Positions 47,368 to 57,481 of a stretch of 64,000 nt of DNA are shown here, one piece after another (the first letter of the stretch is position 1; each line of letters starts with the position of its first letter). The notes under the pieces were generated by a model, which was given only the letters and a program-made list of their open reading frames with translations, searched no databases and had not been told where the DNA came from. Source of the stretch: Nymphaea colorata (lineage: Eukaryota > Streptophyta > Magnoliopsida > Nymphaeales > Nymphaeaceae); NCBI RefSeq assembly GCF_008831285.2, contig NC_045144.1, forward strand, positions 19,423,716 to 19,487,715, written 5' to 3'. A program made the translations under genes and the position numbers.

Positions 47368-48237
47368 TCTCCTGCTCAAGTGCTGTCACTGTGCTGGTTT
47401 GCCGAGGCCAGTCATAGCTCTTTCTCTCTGTCTCTCACTTTCTCTCTCTGAAATAATGGAGTGGAGAAGCAATGGCGGTGAGTGGGATTGAAAGAGAGTG
47501 ATCTTTACTAGCTAACCAATCGGTTGAATCGATACCCATATTGAAACTCCAAAGGAATTGCACTATTGAAGGTGATAAGATTGGAATCTGATAAAGTGGA
47601 TCATGATCAGGCAAGGGCTACGCTCTTGTGCTTAGAATAAGCATGTGATTCGGACCGTTGGATTTTTGGAAAGGATGGCTGAGATGCACCACTTTTTGAT
47701 TTGGGTCTCTTCGTGAATGCAACGTGGTTCTCATTGTACAACTGTTTTTTTTTGTTTCTGTATCTGATGAGTGCAGATTATATACTCACTTGCACTTGGA
47801 TTATTGGTGTTCTCAACATGTTGGAAATTTCTTAAAGGTTTTTTCTGTTTCCCCTAAATTCATCTTTCATTTATAGAAATATTCATCAATTCCTGCCTTA
47901 TTGTCAATCACATTTAGTTCATCCTTAATTTGGAATTTTAGTGATATTCATAGCAGCATAACAATGGTTTATATGTTTAATAAAAGAATGGATTTATGGT
48001 ACTTGAAAAAAACTAGCAGTCAGCTGTTCTGCTGAACCATTTCTTTCTTTCCTTTTCATGAGTACGCCTGTTATTCCACTGAAAGAATGAAATAATTGAA
48101 ATAGACACAATATAAGGCTAAGCAACAAGCCAGGTAACTCAATCTGTGTTCGAGCTCACAATTCGAATCATTTATTGCACGATCAAGCTAAAAGTATGTT
48201 AGACAAGCTAAGCTCAAACTGATCCAATAGGCTTAGT
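47368..48237. other. Intergenic, no gene seen
   Basis: The first 100-150 bases are the promoter and leader side of DUF3339 copy 2. The remainder is AT-rich sequence without recognisable elements. Confidence 0.5.
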
Positions 48238-48540
48238 TCATGTCCCAATGACGTAGCATTCAAAATAATTCTTACGAAAGATTTTCAAGGCAAGCGATGA
48301 TATTGTCATCACATCCTCGACATCAATACTGTATTTAGACCAATTAATCTCTTGAGCCTTCAACATCACACCACCTAAGATCAGGATATCTTGGCGAAGA
48401 TATTTGATCAAATCCACACTATTCAACAGAAGATTAGACACAGACAAATCCGCATGTGGGATAGAACCTTTGGATCCTAATTCAGGGCATAATGTCTTTC
48501 CCAATGTTTCCAGAGAGCTAGGCATTAATGTGCAAGAATA
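48238..48540 (-). pseudogene. Fragment of a mitochondrial-plasmid-type family B DNA polymerase
   Basis: A 95-codon stop-free stretch on the minus strand reads TLMPSSLETLGKTLCPELG, later KYLRQDILILGGVM, KAQEINWSKYSID and MTISSLALKIFRKNYF. This matches my memory of the exonuclease-to-polymerase linker of the plant mitochondrial linear-plasmid DNA polymerase (dpo). YLRQD fits the Exo III motif Y-x3-D of family B polymerases. Similarity ends at KNYF, where the next conserved block (NRNEDTFIRRGYYGG type) is missing and a stop follows. Nothing matching continues on either side, so this is an isolated piece of about 100 residues of a protein several times longer. It is likely transferred from a mitochondrial plasmid or plasmid-derived mtDNA to the nucleus. 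Confidence 0.7.
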
Positions 48541-48981
48541 GCTAGTCGGACTAGCAGGTCAGTGAAAATCTAGTCGTTTGTTTGAGTCCTGTGGGCGCTA
48601 CTCTTCTGTACTACAAATAGTACAGACACAACACTCTAACTAACGGGTGTATCGCTTCCCACCTAAGTGTCGAAGTAGCCTTGGACCTCGGGGCAGGGGG
48701 AAAAAGAAGGAGAAGCTTTGGCCTCCTCGAGATGTTTCCCCCTCAATAGGTTTATCTCCTTAATTAGCTCAAATAATCTCTTTCTTAAGCATGAACTGAG
48801 CTTGAGCTTCATCTGCGCCTGCTAGGACCTATGTGTGCTCAAACTGGCTCAGCTTAATGGCCCTAATAAAATAGAGCTTAAAGGACTAATCATGAAAACT
48901 TAAAAAAAAGGCAAGGATGAATTTGTCAATGGCTACAAAACAATTGTGACTTTATCAATTGACTATAAGTGAGGGTCCAAT

Positions 48982-48982
48982 T

Positions 48983-49009
<27 letters not shown>
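48982..49009. repeat. (TA)n microsatellite
   Basis: About 14 TA units. Confidence 0.93.
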
Positions 49010-49013
<4 letters not shown>

Positions 49014-50504
49014 ACATTGCTCAAACAATCTATAAAAGCAAGCTACAAGACAGAATAAATGCAACCTTTCTTTATGTACAAAGAAGCATCATGTCCCTGC
49101 CAGAACAAACTGAACTTTATCTTTTTGCATCATGATCCAATAAAATGTGACCATCTTAGTGGGTCATGCCATATTCCAGGGCATCTTTAGATGCTGATGT
49201 CCTCAAGAAAGTCTAACTTCATGTCATTTAGTGTGCAAATTTTTTGGAACCATGTCACATGGGAGACGTTGTCATGCATAGCTTTGAAAAAGTACCCTCA
49301 AGTTATTAGTTGTAATTAATATCACTGGCATATCTTTCATAATTTTCATTTTGCTGCCAAATATTTGTTGACTTTTTGGTTAACTAGGCCCAATTGTCTG
49401 ATATAAACAGATTAACATACAGTTTGAAGAAATCTGCGCCTCCCTTCCTCATGCTAAATGAAGAAAAAAGGATATATATATATATATTTGTTTGAAAGTT
49501 CAGTAATAATTGGTGTTGAAAAAAACCAGTTTTGGAATCAAATAATGTGAATCAGCCGATTTAGTGATTCAACTAAATCGAATGTGATTCAGTAAGAAAA
49601 TGTTCATTTTTAAATAAGCGAACAATTGCTTAACATTAATTAAAAAACGGCATTGCCAAAAATATTTTAAAATATAAAATAACATGCGCACACGAGACTC
49701 TCAAATTAGCCATCGAGTTGAATTGGGCTGCTGTCAATTCGATTCGAATCTGTATGTTGATTCAAATATTCAGACAGATTCTGACAACATTGATAAGAAT
49801 AAACATATTTTTGTAAATTAGAGGAAAAACAAGGGGTTGTTGAGAATTCCAATAAAGCACAAGCAGGAAAAGGTAAAGCTGCAATAAGATTTTATGCATC
49901 ACATACATATATATTCTTGGGTGAAGAGTATCATATTCTTTGGCTTATGAGCCCAATTTACTTTATATAAAGGTCGCATATAGTGCTTAGCGCATGAGTT
50001 CATCTTACTTTATATAAAAATCGCATATAGTGCTCCTTTAGCTCCATTTGACACTCACTTTCAACTGCCAACTATATTTTTGGCAAGTACCAAAAGAGTA
50101 AGCATTGCGAGAATGGACATGATTTGGCAACCATGTTTCAATTCTCATAATTATTTTCCACTTACTCTTACAAGTTGCAACACATATTCTAAAAGTGAAT
50201 TTTTCTTGTTTCAAGAAAGATGATCTGGTCATAGATATTGTTCTTAGGTTCAACAATTAAATATTATATATAATCACATAAAACAAGAATATGCTATAAT
50301 AAGGATATATATTTCAAGAACATAATATTCTTTTTACCAAATGCCCTCTAAGAGTTTAAGTTGAAGTTTCTTTCTAACTGGTTTAGAACATTACTGTCAT
50401 ACATGCGGTCAACTTCGCATATATTAGGACACTTTGTTTTCTTTTTATTAGTTTTTTTTAATTAGTTTATTTGACAGATGAATTTACGTTTATGGCTTTT
50501 TCAA

Positions 50505-50513
50505 TATAAATAA
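50505..50513 (+). promoter_or_regulatory. Possible TATA box of DUF3339 copy 3
   Basis: TATAAATAA lies about 170 bases upstream of the start codon at 50680, where the sequence turns from AT-rich to GC-rich. Position and motif fit; there is no other evidence. Confidence 0.35.
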
Positions 50514-50679
50514 ACTACCTTTTCGGCCTTTGGTTGCGGGTGAAAGTTATTTTGTAATTATAAAGGTCCTGTAAGTTTATTAGGCAGAAGACAAGAAGTC
50601 CCAGGGCAAATTTCCGTCGTCCCATCCGCCGGCGGCGGGACTTTCACCTCAACTCCGGTCTACTCCTCCTCTAGCCCAG

Positions 50680-50889
50680 ATGGAGGATTGGGCTCCCGTG
50701 GTGATCGGCATCGTCCTCTTCGTCGTCTTCTCGCCGGGCTTCATATTCCAGTTGCCGGGGCACGAGCAGGGGCTGGAGTTCGGCAGCTTCAAGACCAATG
50801 GGAAAGCCGTCGCCGTCCACGCCGTCCTCTTCTCTGCCGTGTTCATGGTTCTGATCCTCGGCTTCGGCGTCCATATCTATTCCGGCTGA
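50680..50889 (+). CDS. DUF3339 small membrane protein, copy 3 (GC-rich)
   Basis: Intronless, 69 aa: MEDWAPVV, helix 1 (VIGIVLFVVFSPGFIFQ), loop LPGHEQGLEFGSFKTNGKA, helix 2 (VAVHAVLFSAVFMVLILGFGVHIYSG). The family motifs PGFIFQLPG, EFGSFKT and GVHIYSG are intact. Its coding sequence is strongly GC-biased in third positions (GTC, GCC, CTC codons), unlike the AT-richer copies 1, 2 and 4 and the surrounding DNA. A possible TATA box is about 170 bases upstream. Function unknown, membrane location inferred. Confidence 0.93.
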   Translation: MEDWAPVVIGIVLFVVFSPGFIFQLPGHEQGLEFGSFKTNGKAVAVHAVLFSAVFMVLILGFGVHIYSG

Positions 50890-51148
50890 ACACCCCCTCC
50901 CCCCTTGCCGTCTAAATTGCTCGTCTTTATGTCTGTTTGGTTGCTCCCTTAGATGGCTGCAACTGTAACACTCTCTTCATCTCTCCTGTGAAATAATGTT
51001 TCTCTAGCGTGCGATTGGCTTTGATTATTACCTCTGCTTTCTAAAGGCTGGTAAAAGGAACATCGCGTCTTCCTTTACATATCGCGTCTTCCTTTACATG
51101 GCCGGTGAATTCTGCTGGTATATAAAGCAACCATTCATATCCTGTTGA

Positions 51149-51200
<52 letters not shown>
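51149..51200. repeat. (TA)n microsatellite
   Basis: About 26 TA units, about 260 bases after the stop of DUF3339 copy 3. Confidence 0.95.
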
Positions 51201-51203
<3 letters not shown>

Positions 51204-52214
51204 TGTGTATGTGTAGAGGGGATGTGACAATCTAAATAATTGACAATAGCTCTCACTTGTTTATGTTCTCTTTCTAAAGAGAGAAGGAAGTTTGTATCCA
51301 AAAATATATGATCTTCTTTTATGTGTGCATGCTGTAGTAATTTGGCTGAGAAGGGGGATGAGTGGAAGGATTAATTGTACCATCTGAATGATAGTCGAAG
51401 CCCCTTCAACCCCCTTGGTTTGAGGTAGAGTTACATTGGTATGAGGCTAGCAGGTGCAAAGTCATAACTTTTTTTTTTTATGTGGCACAAATCATGTAGT
51501 TAACAAATTTTTAATTGGCCATAAACAGTCGCTTGAGTCTCGTGAGGCTGTCTTATATAACTAGAATCAGATCAGTTCAAATTCAACTACTCATTTAAAG
51601 TTCCAGAGAATGAGTTCTATGAGCGCCCACTTGTCTGGGTCAGAGTTACATTGGTACCAAGTGGCGAGATCATGGTTTGATAAAGTGAAGAAGGAGTGAA
51701 CTTTTTCAAGTGTATGGTAGCTGAGAATTTTCAAGAAAAAGAATACGATGTTTCGGTGGGACGGAAGATTTAGAGAAGCGCTACCTGCCTTTTGTTTGTT
51801 TCATTTTTTGTTTTATACGAAACCACAAGGACGTTATTAATATGATCTTAACAAATCAACTACTAGCAAACGCCATGCACCGAAAGAATGCAGGGAAATG
51901 ATTTTATTTTTGTTAATGCTTTCAAACAAGTGTTCTTCGCCCTTAGAATCTAGGGCTGCTTCGGGATTTGGATGGGAATGTTATACCCATCAGCAATTTC
52001 TAAGGTTTGCAATACTTAAGAGCAATGTTTATAGGAATCAAATTGACAACTGGACTTTCACCGGCCCACTGCTATACTAAATCCCTCTGAGCAAACAAAG
52101 GCTCTTTAGTTTGTAAAAGGGAGGGGTTCTCTCCTCATGCATCACCTTCTAAGAGTTTATAAAAGAGAGGAAGAGACTTGCAAATCAAACGTTTTAATTT
52201 CCACAATGCAATTG

Positions 52215-52325
52215 ATGCTAAGAGGTGCACCCTGAGTATTGAACCATTGACCTTCTTCAATTTGAAACTCTGAATTCCAACTGTTTAGCCAGGAGGTTGG
52301 GGTGCTAACTTTGATCTTTATAATC
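52215..52325 (-). mobile_element. tRNA-derived SINE-like fragment
   Basis: The minus strand reads GTTAGCACCCCAACCTCCTG, then GGCTAAACAGTTGG (A-box-like), and about 50 bases later GGTTCAATACTC (B-box-like). Parallel segments lie at 40545-40660 and 30050-30120. Confidence 0.45.
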
Positions 52326-52662
52326 GTAAGATAGTCACCTTGCTTTACTAATTTACTCAAGATCATCACACCTTGACTACTAAAGAAATACACATGTCCT
52401 AAAAATCCAAATGAAATCACAACAAGACAAAATGATTAAGATACAAATGCTACTTCAAGTAGCTATTCAGCCAAAAAACTTTGACACCAACAAGCCAGAA
52501 AGATCTATGGACCAAGACTTGATCATAAACTCAACATAACCAAGTTAACACACACACACACACACACGTACAGGCTACCGTGCAAGGAAACATGTCTCCA
52601 CATGAAACGGAGATGATTGCGCGCATGCATGTGCACACAGGCACGTTTATATGTGCACGTTA

Positions 52663-52873
52663 TCAACCTGTGTGTATGTGCACGCCAATAGCTATGAGGA
52701 AGATGGTGATAAGACCAAAGAAGATGATGGTGTGAACCAGAATGGACATGGCGCTGGTGCTGAAGTTACCAAACTCTACGATCCTCGATCGACCAGGAAC
52801 CTGAAACAAGAGGCCTGGCGACAGCAGAACGAAGAGCACAACCGCCATCACCACAGGCCCCCAGTCAGCAGCC

Positions 52874-52875
<2 letters not shown>
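52663..52875 (-). CDS. DUF3339 small membrane protein, copy 4
   Basis: Intronless, 70 aa: MAADWGPVVM, helix 1 (AVVLFVLLSPGLLFQ), loop VPGRSRIVEFGNFSTSA, helix 2 (MSILVHTIIFFGLITIFLIAIGVHIHTG). One extra Ala after the start Met compared with MADWGP. The start codon at 52875 is preceded, on the minus strand, by only GAA and then about 20 GA units, so the leader is a GA microsatellite up to the ATG. Most similar to copies 1 and 5. Membrane location inferred, function unknown. Confidence 0.94.

Positions 52876-52876
<1 letters not shown>

Positions 52877-52918
<42 letters not shown>
52877..52918 (-). promoter_or_regulatory. (GA)n leader directly upstream of DUF3339 copy 4
   Basis: On the gene's strand, about 20 GA units end two bases before the ATG. 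GA repeats in plant leaders and promoters are binding sites for BBR/BPC GAGA-type factors; that role is inferred. Some or all of the array may be transcribed leader. Confidence 0.55.
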
Positions 52919-53639
52919 AAGGACTAAATACTTGTACGTTTTCGTTTAGGAGCTCATCTCTTGGCCAAAATGTTGAAATAGGCTTTTATGTTTTAAAATT
53001 TCTTGATACGGGCTTCGCTTGTGCCAACAAGTTTATGTTGTCTACTAAGACCTTCGTCTATGTTGTTTTTTATTCTTCCTCTTTTTTGGTGGACGAAAGT
53101 ATAAGAAGCAACTTTTAATTTATATGAACAATATTGAAAAAGAATAAAATGTTCACGTGTTTTAGCTTCTAATGTCACATGATTCACAGTTGCCAGCACA
53201 AGTAAGAAAAGGTGAGGCCCCTCTTTCAAACTGTGGCAAAAAATAGAACCTTAAATGGAAATTTTTCTAACCTTTTTCTTTGATAAAGGAGACCATATGC
53301 CCAAAGAAAAAGTATATATATATTAGAAAAAGGAAAGTGCCCTTGACCATGAAGAAATGGAATAAAAGGGAGAGAGTAAGCTTATTTGAGAAGGCAAACC
53401 AATGCTTTTGTGTATTACACCTGTGTCTCTCAACGGTCAAGTTTCTGAATGGCTTGAACAAAGTGTAATAGTGCTCGGGCCATTGAAATATTAGATGGAT
53501 ATTAACATTCTTTTTGTTTTTCACCTTGTTTAGTTAATAGAAATTTGAGATTGGCAATAGATGTAATAGAAATATTAGAAAAATGGTTTTTGGAGTTAAC
53601 AGAAGGTTAATAATCTATTACCTAAAAAAAAAAAAAAAA

Positions 53640-53745
53640 CTCAAAGGTACCCTCAATTCCTCTTGCCTTTGGAGTCCTGAGTTGCATCGGAGCCTGAATA
53701 GATGGTGGGCGGCCTTCAGCTTGATAGTGTGCTCCCACTTTTTTA
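53640..53745. mobile_element. Au-SINE-like fragment
   Basis: CTCTTGCCTTTGGAGTCCTG, then GTTGCATCGGAGCCTGAATA and TGGTGGGCGGCC, parallel to 46680-46775. Preceded by a poly-A run (53624-53639). Boundaries not determined. Confidence 0.4.
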
Positions 53746-56182
53746 CTGTTAACAAGTAACACTCATGACAATCGAAAAAGGGTCATCTATTTACGACAAT
53801 TTAATACTAACTGATTCAAATTCTGCATGAAAGGAAGTGAAAAAAGCACTGGTATTTCTAACAACACAAATGCGACGGTCCTCTTAGATAGATCCTGAAC
53901 ATGAAATGAGTCAAAACCTCCAAAAAAAACCAAAGCCTCGACATGGAGCAAAAGACAATGAAAAAACATCTACCCAGAGAACAAGAGAGAGAGAGAGACC
54001 CAAGTCACCTTCTTCATATCAGTTTTCCTTGCTTTGAAATTATGTAGTGTTTGCCAGACTGCTGAAATCTTTCTAAGCATTTTTATGGAAAAAAGTTCAA
54101 CCGCTGTATGAAAGTGATCAAATATTGCAAAAGGCTTCAAGATCCATTTCTTCTTCTTTTTTATAAGTGTTATGTAAGCAATTTTGGCACAATGTCAACC
54201 TGGTACAACATGAAATACTTCTATGGAAGAAACATTTCATGCCATCAAACACCCCTCTTAGAAAAACTTTTAGAGGTGAAAGTCCTGAAAAACAACCAGT
54301 GCGGATTCTGCTATATTCTTTTCTAAACAAAACTCGACATGAACATTATCATTGCCGTTAAGTAAGTTTGAAACCCAATTAAAGTAAGTAAATTGCACAC
54401 TATTCTTTCTTAGGAGAGTTAACGAGCAGTTTTTGGTAAATTATAACATTTTTGTAACTTTCAAATGACATACTTCAAGTTCAAGAATGTAAGGTATAGG
54501 CAGCAGCACGGCTCGAAGAGCCGGCAGGGGCCATTCCCCACCTCAAATTTCTTTTTTTTTAAATATATTTATATGTAATTTTAAAATTTTCATTTAGCTC
54601 ATATAAAAATTAAAAAAATTATATTTCAACCCCATTAAAATTTTTAAAACTACAGTTTGGTTCCTCTAATGAAAAATTCTTGTCATGCGGTTGGGGCATA
54701 TTTCAATCTACTGTCCTAAAAATAAAGCTCCTTCCCATATTATGCCATTAACATGTGGAAGACATGTTCCCAGACTTTGTCATCTGAGGACCAGTTTGGT
54801 AATCTTATATGGTAATTTTTTCCACTATTTCACTTAATGATATCGAACCTCCTTCTCGCCTACCCAGAACTCTCAAACTGTTCGCTTATATGGTGGTGAT
54901 ATTCGCTCTTTATCTTCCGATTTCTGCCTTAGGGGATACAATTTTTCCTAATCAACGGACTTCATTGAAAAAGATTCATTAGCAATTTGTTTGGGATGGT
55001 GGGAGAGTGAGAAAGAAAAAAGAGAAAAAAATTGCTGCGTTTGTGTTTAGATGGTTGATTAAAGAGGGAGAAAAAAAATAAAAAAATTAGTGTTCAGATG
55101 AGAAGGAAGAAGGGCAAAGAAAGGAAAAAGAAAGAAGAATCCCTCCCAAAATCCAAAATGAAGAGATTGAGAAGGAAATAACTCTTTATCTTTTAGTAGA
55201 AGACGTAAAAGGAGTTGATACTGGTGCCTGAATTGAATCTTTCAAACGCATTCAGACCATTGCTTACCTGACTGAACCGTGTGCGGCTTTTGGCCTTTGT
55301 CAGGTTCAAGTCTAAGTTTGGCTTCAACTATACTCCCTCATGCAGTAGAAGTTGCTTTCTTTTAAGACGATTATGCGGGTGAATGAAAGGCTAATCCCAC
55401 TGTTCGAGTGAAAGCGGAAGCTTTTTTTCCTTCCCTTTGAATCTAGGACCGCTTTATGGTACGTCAAGGCAAACACTTCACTATACACTATTTGCTATTT
55501 GCATATTAGTACACTACTTTTTAAATGGCACCACGAGGTTAAGATGATTATTCAAAATTTGGTTTTTTTACTACACTTTACATGCAATTTTTAGAACATT
55601 GTTCAATATTGTTGTGCAGCTACTTGTAAGAGTATTTGCTACTTGCGGTCTTGATATTATCAAGGGTCTCCAAATAAATTATTGTCAACTAAAGGATAGA
55701 TGAGATCTATACCACATGCCCGATATTGTCGAAGGGCTAAAATTTAAAAAATCTATTACTAAAACAATCATTATATTGGCATTAACATAAGGTGGTTTAG
55801 TAATGAATTTTAGTCACATGTAACTATCTGAAATCTGACCGCATATATATATATATAATTTTTATAAATATATTAAGATGTTTACATTTTATTTAAAATA
55901 ATTTTTAATAAAAAATTAAAGAGTCTGAACCGTTTGATTTCTACTATATGACACTCGAGCGGTTTGATCTCCACGCCTGTTCCCGCTCAAGCGGTTTGAT
56001 CAACGCCTGTTCCCGCTCAGAAGCTTGTCGGTGTGGCTTTTCTTGGAATCTTGTAAATGCACGTGTAAACACAATGTTACTTCCAGGTGCCCTTACCACG
56101 TCTGCTGCTTTGGATCTCAATACTTTCTCGTTTCTCGATGAAATTAAACAGGAAGCCGAAACCGAGAGGGAGATTTATATCA

Positions 56183-56189
56183 TATATAT
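56183..56189 (+). promoter_or_regulatory. Possible TATA box of DUF3339 copy 5
   Basis: TATATAT within TTATATCATATATATGCC, about 200 bases upstream of the start at 56386 and just ahead of a CT-rich stretch typical of plant leaders. Confidence 0.35.
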
Positions 56190-56385
56190 GCCGTCCTCTC
56201 TCTTTTTCTCTCTCTCTCTACAACCACCCGCCCCTTCTTCCTCGCCCGGTTAAACAAACCTTTCTCCTTCCCTCTCTCTTGCTGCCCCCCTTTTCTTCTC
56301 CTGTTACGCCTGGTTCTGCGAAGCCTTCTTTTCCTCTGCCTCTGGGTCTCATTTGGGTGGCTTTTTGTTGGTGGGGAGGCTAAAG

Positions 56386-56595
56386 ATGGCAGACTGGGGT
56401 CCGGTGATAATAGCAACAGTGCTGTTTGTGTTGCTGACTCCGGGCTTGCTGTTTCAGTTGCCCGGCCGGAACAGAGTGGTGGAGTTCGCAAGCCTGCACA
56501 CCAGTGGGCTCTCCATCTTGATTCACTCCATCATCTACTTTGGGCTAGTCACCATATTCCTGGTAGCCATCGGGGTTCATATCTACACAGGATAG
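56386..56595 (+). CDS. DUF3339 small membrane protein, copy 5
   Basis: Intronless, 69 aa: MADWGPVI, helix 1 (IATVLFVLLTPGLLFQ), loop LPGRNRVVEFASLHTSG, helix 2 (LSILIHSIIYFGLVTIFLVAIGVHIYTG). This is the most canonical of the five copies in this window and keeps every motif shared by the others (PGLLFQLPG, EF, IGVHIYTG). The ATG at 56386 is preceded by an in-frame TAA-containing leader in other frames and by a long CT-rich leader. Membrane location inferred, function unknown. Confidence 0.95.
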   Translation: MADWGPVIIATVLFVLLTPGLLFQLPGRNRVVEFASLHTSGLSILIHSIIYFGLVTIFLVAIGVHIYTG

Positions 56596-57267
56596 AAGCA
56601 CCAGGAAGCATGAAGCAGAGTCTCGTTTCTTGATCTTTCTTTTGTGAACTGTTGTTTCTCTGTTCTTGTCTCCGTTCCTCCTGTCTACCTCTTTCTGTGA
56701 CTTATATTCTGGGTCCTGTGGTGTGCCGTGATGTTCTTACCGATTCTGTGACATTTGGTTAAATGTTATAAGGATGCTTTAGCGGTGTTTATTTCTTGTT
56801 CTTGTCATCTATTGTCTCTGATTTCGACATTAAGCAAGCTTAGGGTTAGTAGGGGTTTAGCGGGACAACCATTTGCTTGTTTTTCAAAAGCAACCCCTTA
56901 AACGATAAGAGCTTTCTTAGATGTTGGTGTTAATATTCAAGCAGACAGCCACAACAAAAATGACAGTCCAAAACGCTTGGATGTCAATTCCATGATTCGA
57001 TCGTCCTGCATTACGAGTGTACATGAATGACGGCATAAAGCCAGCTAACAATTCGTTGATTCGAATAGAGAAATGGGTGTAGGCGAGTTGAAAGAAACTT
57101 CATATACAATCAAATAAGTACATGGAATTCACCAGTTTGGAATTTTTCTTTAGGCACTGATCCTTGTAAGGTATATAAAATTCATTTCTCAAGTGTTACA
57201 TATACACAAGCGAGTGGCTTTCCCAAACAAAAGTAAACCATAAGGGGAGTATTGATTGTAGCCGGCT
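56596..57267. other. 3' flank of DUF3339 copy 5 and intergenic DNA
   Basis: The first 200 bases are T-rich 3' UTR-like sequence. No coding region or clear repeat follows. Confidence 0.5.
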
Positions 57268-57481
57268 TCAAGCAGAGGTCAAATGTGTCTTAACTCTAAA
57301 CCACGAGAAAAGAGAAGCAAATTTAGGTCCTCGCCTTGGATCATCAAATGGTGAGCGCCAATGCTTGTGGTGAATGGGAAATGGTTCACCTTCGACCGTA
57401 TGCTGCAGAGCGTACTTCCACCTTTCAAGGAAACGAAAATAAACAAAGCTCCACATCCTATAGCCATTTACAGTGCTTAAT
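57268..57481 (-). CDS. Orphan terminal-exon-like ORF
   Basis: On the minus strand a good acceptor (TTTTCTTCTGCAG) is followed by 71 open codons containing YFRFLERWKYALQHTVEGEP and ending FRVKTHLTSA and a stop. Trp/Arg/His-rich composition and the clean acceptor look like a coding last exon, but no upstream exon, domain or start codon could be linked to it. It could be the end of a gene whose other exons I missed in 57.5-62 kb, or a chance ORF. Confidence 0.3.

Larger units (their letters stand above)
48541..50679. other. Intergenic, no gene seen
   Basis: AT-rich sequence with a GACTAG-type repeat at 48541-48580, a (TA)n microsatellite, and the promoter of DUF3339 copy 3 at the right end. No coding region is supported. 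Confidence 0.5.
50890..52662. other. Intergenic between DUF3339 copies 3 and 4
   Basis: A CT-rich 3' UTR of copy 3 (about 50890-51010), then a short direct duplication ATCGCGTCTTCCTTTACAT (51061-51098, two copies), a (TA)n array, AT-rich DNA, a SINE-like fragment and a (CA)n microsatellite (52549-52567). No gene seen. Confidence 0.5.
52919..56385. other. Intergenic between DUF3339 copies 4 and 5
   Basis: Copies 4 and 5 are divergently oriented across this 3.5 kb. Contents: an Au-SINE-like segment at 53640-53745, a degenerate repeat near 54520-54700, a short near-repeat GAGCGGTTTGATCTCCACGC / AAGCGGTTTGATCAACGCCT at about 55957-56006, and a CT-rich leader from about 56190. No gene seen. Confidence 0.5.
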
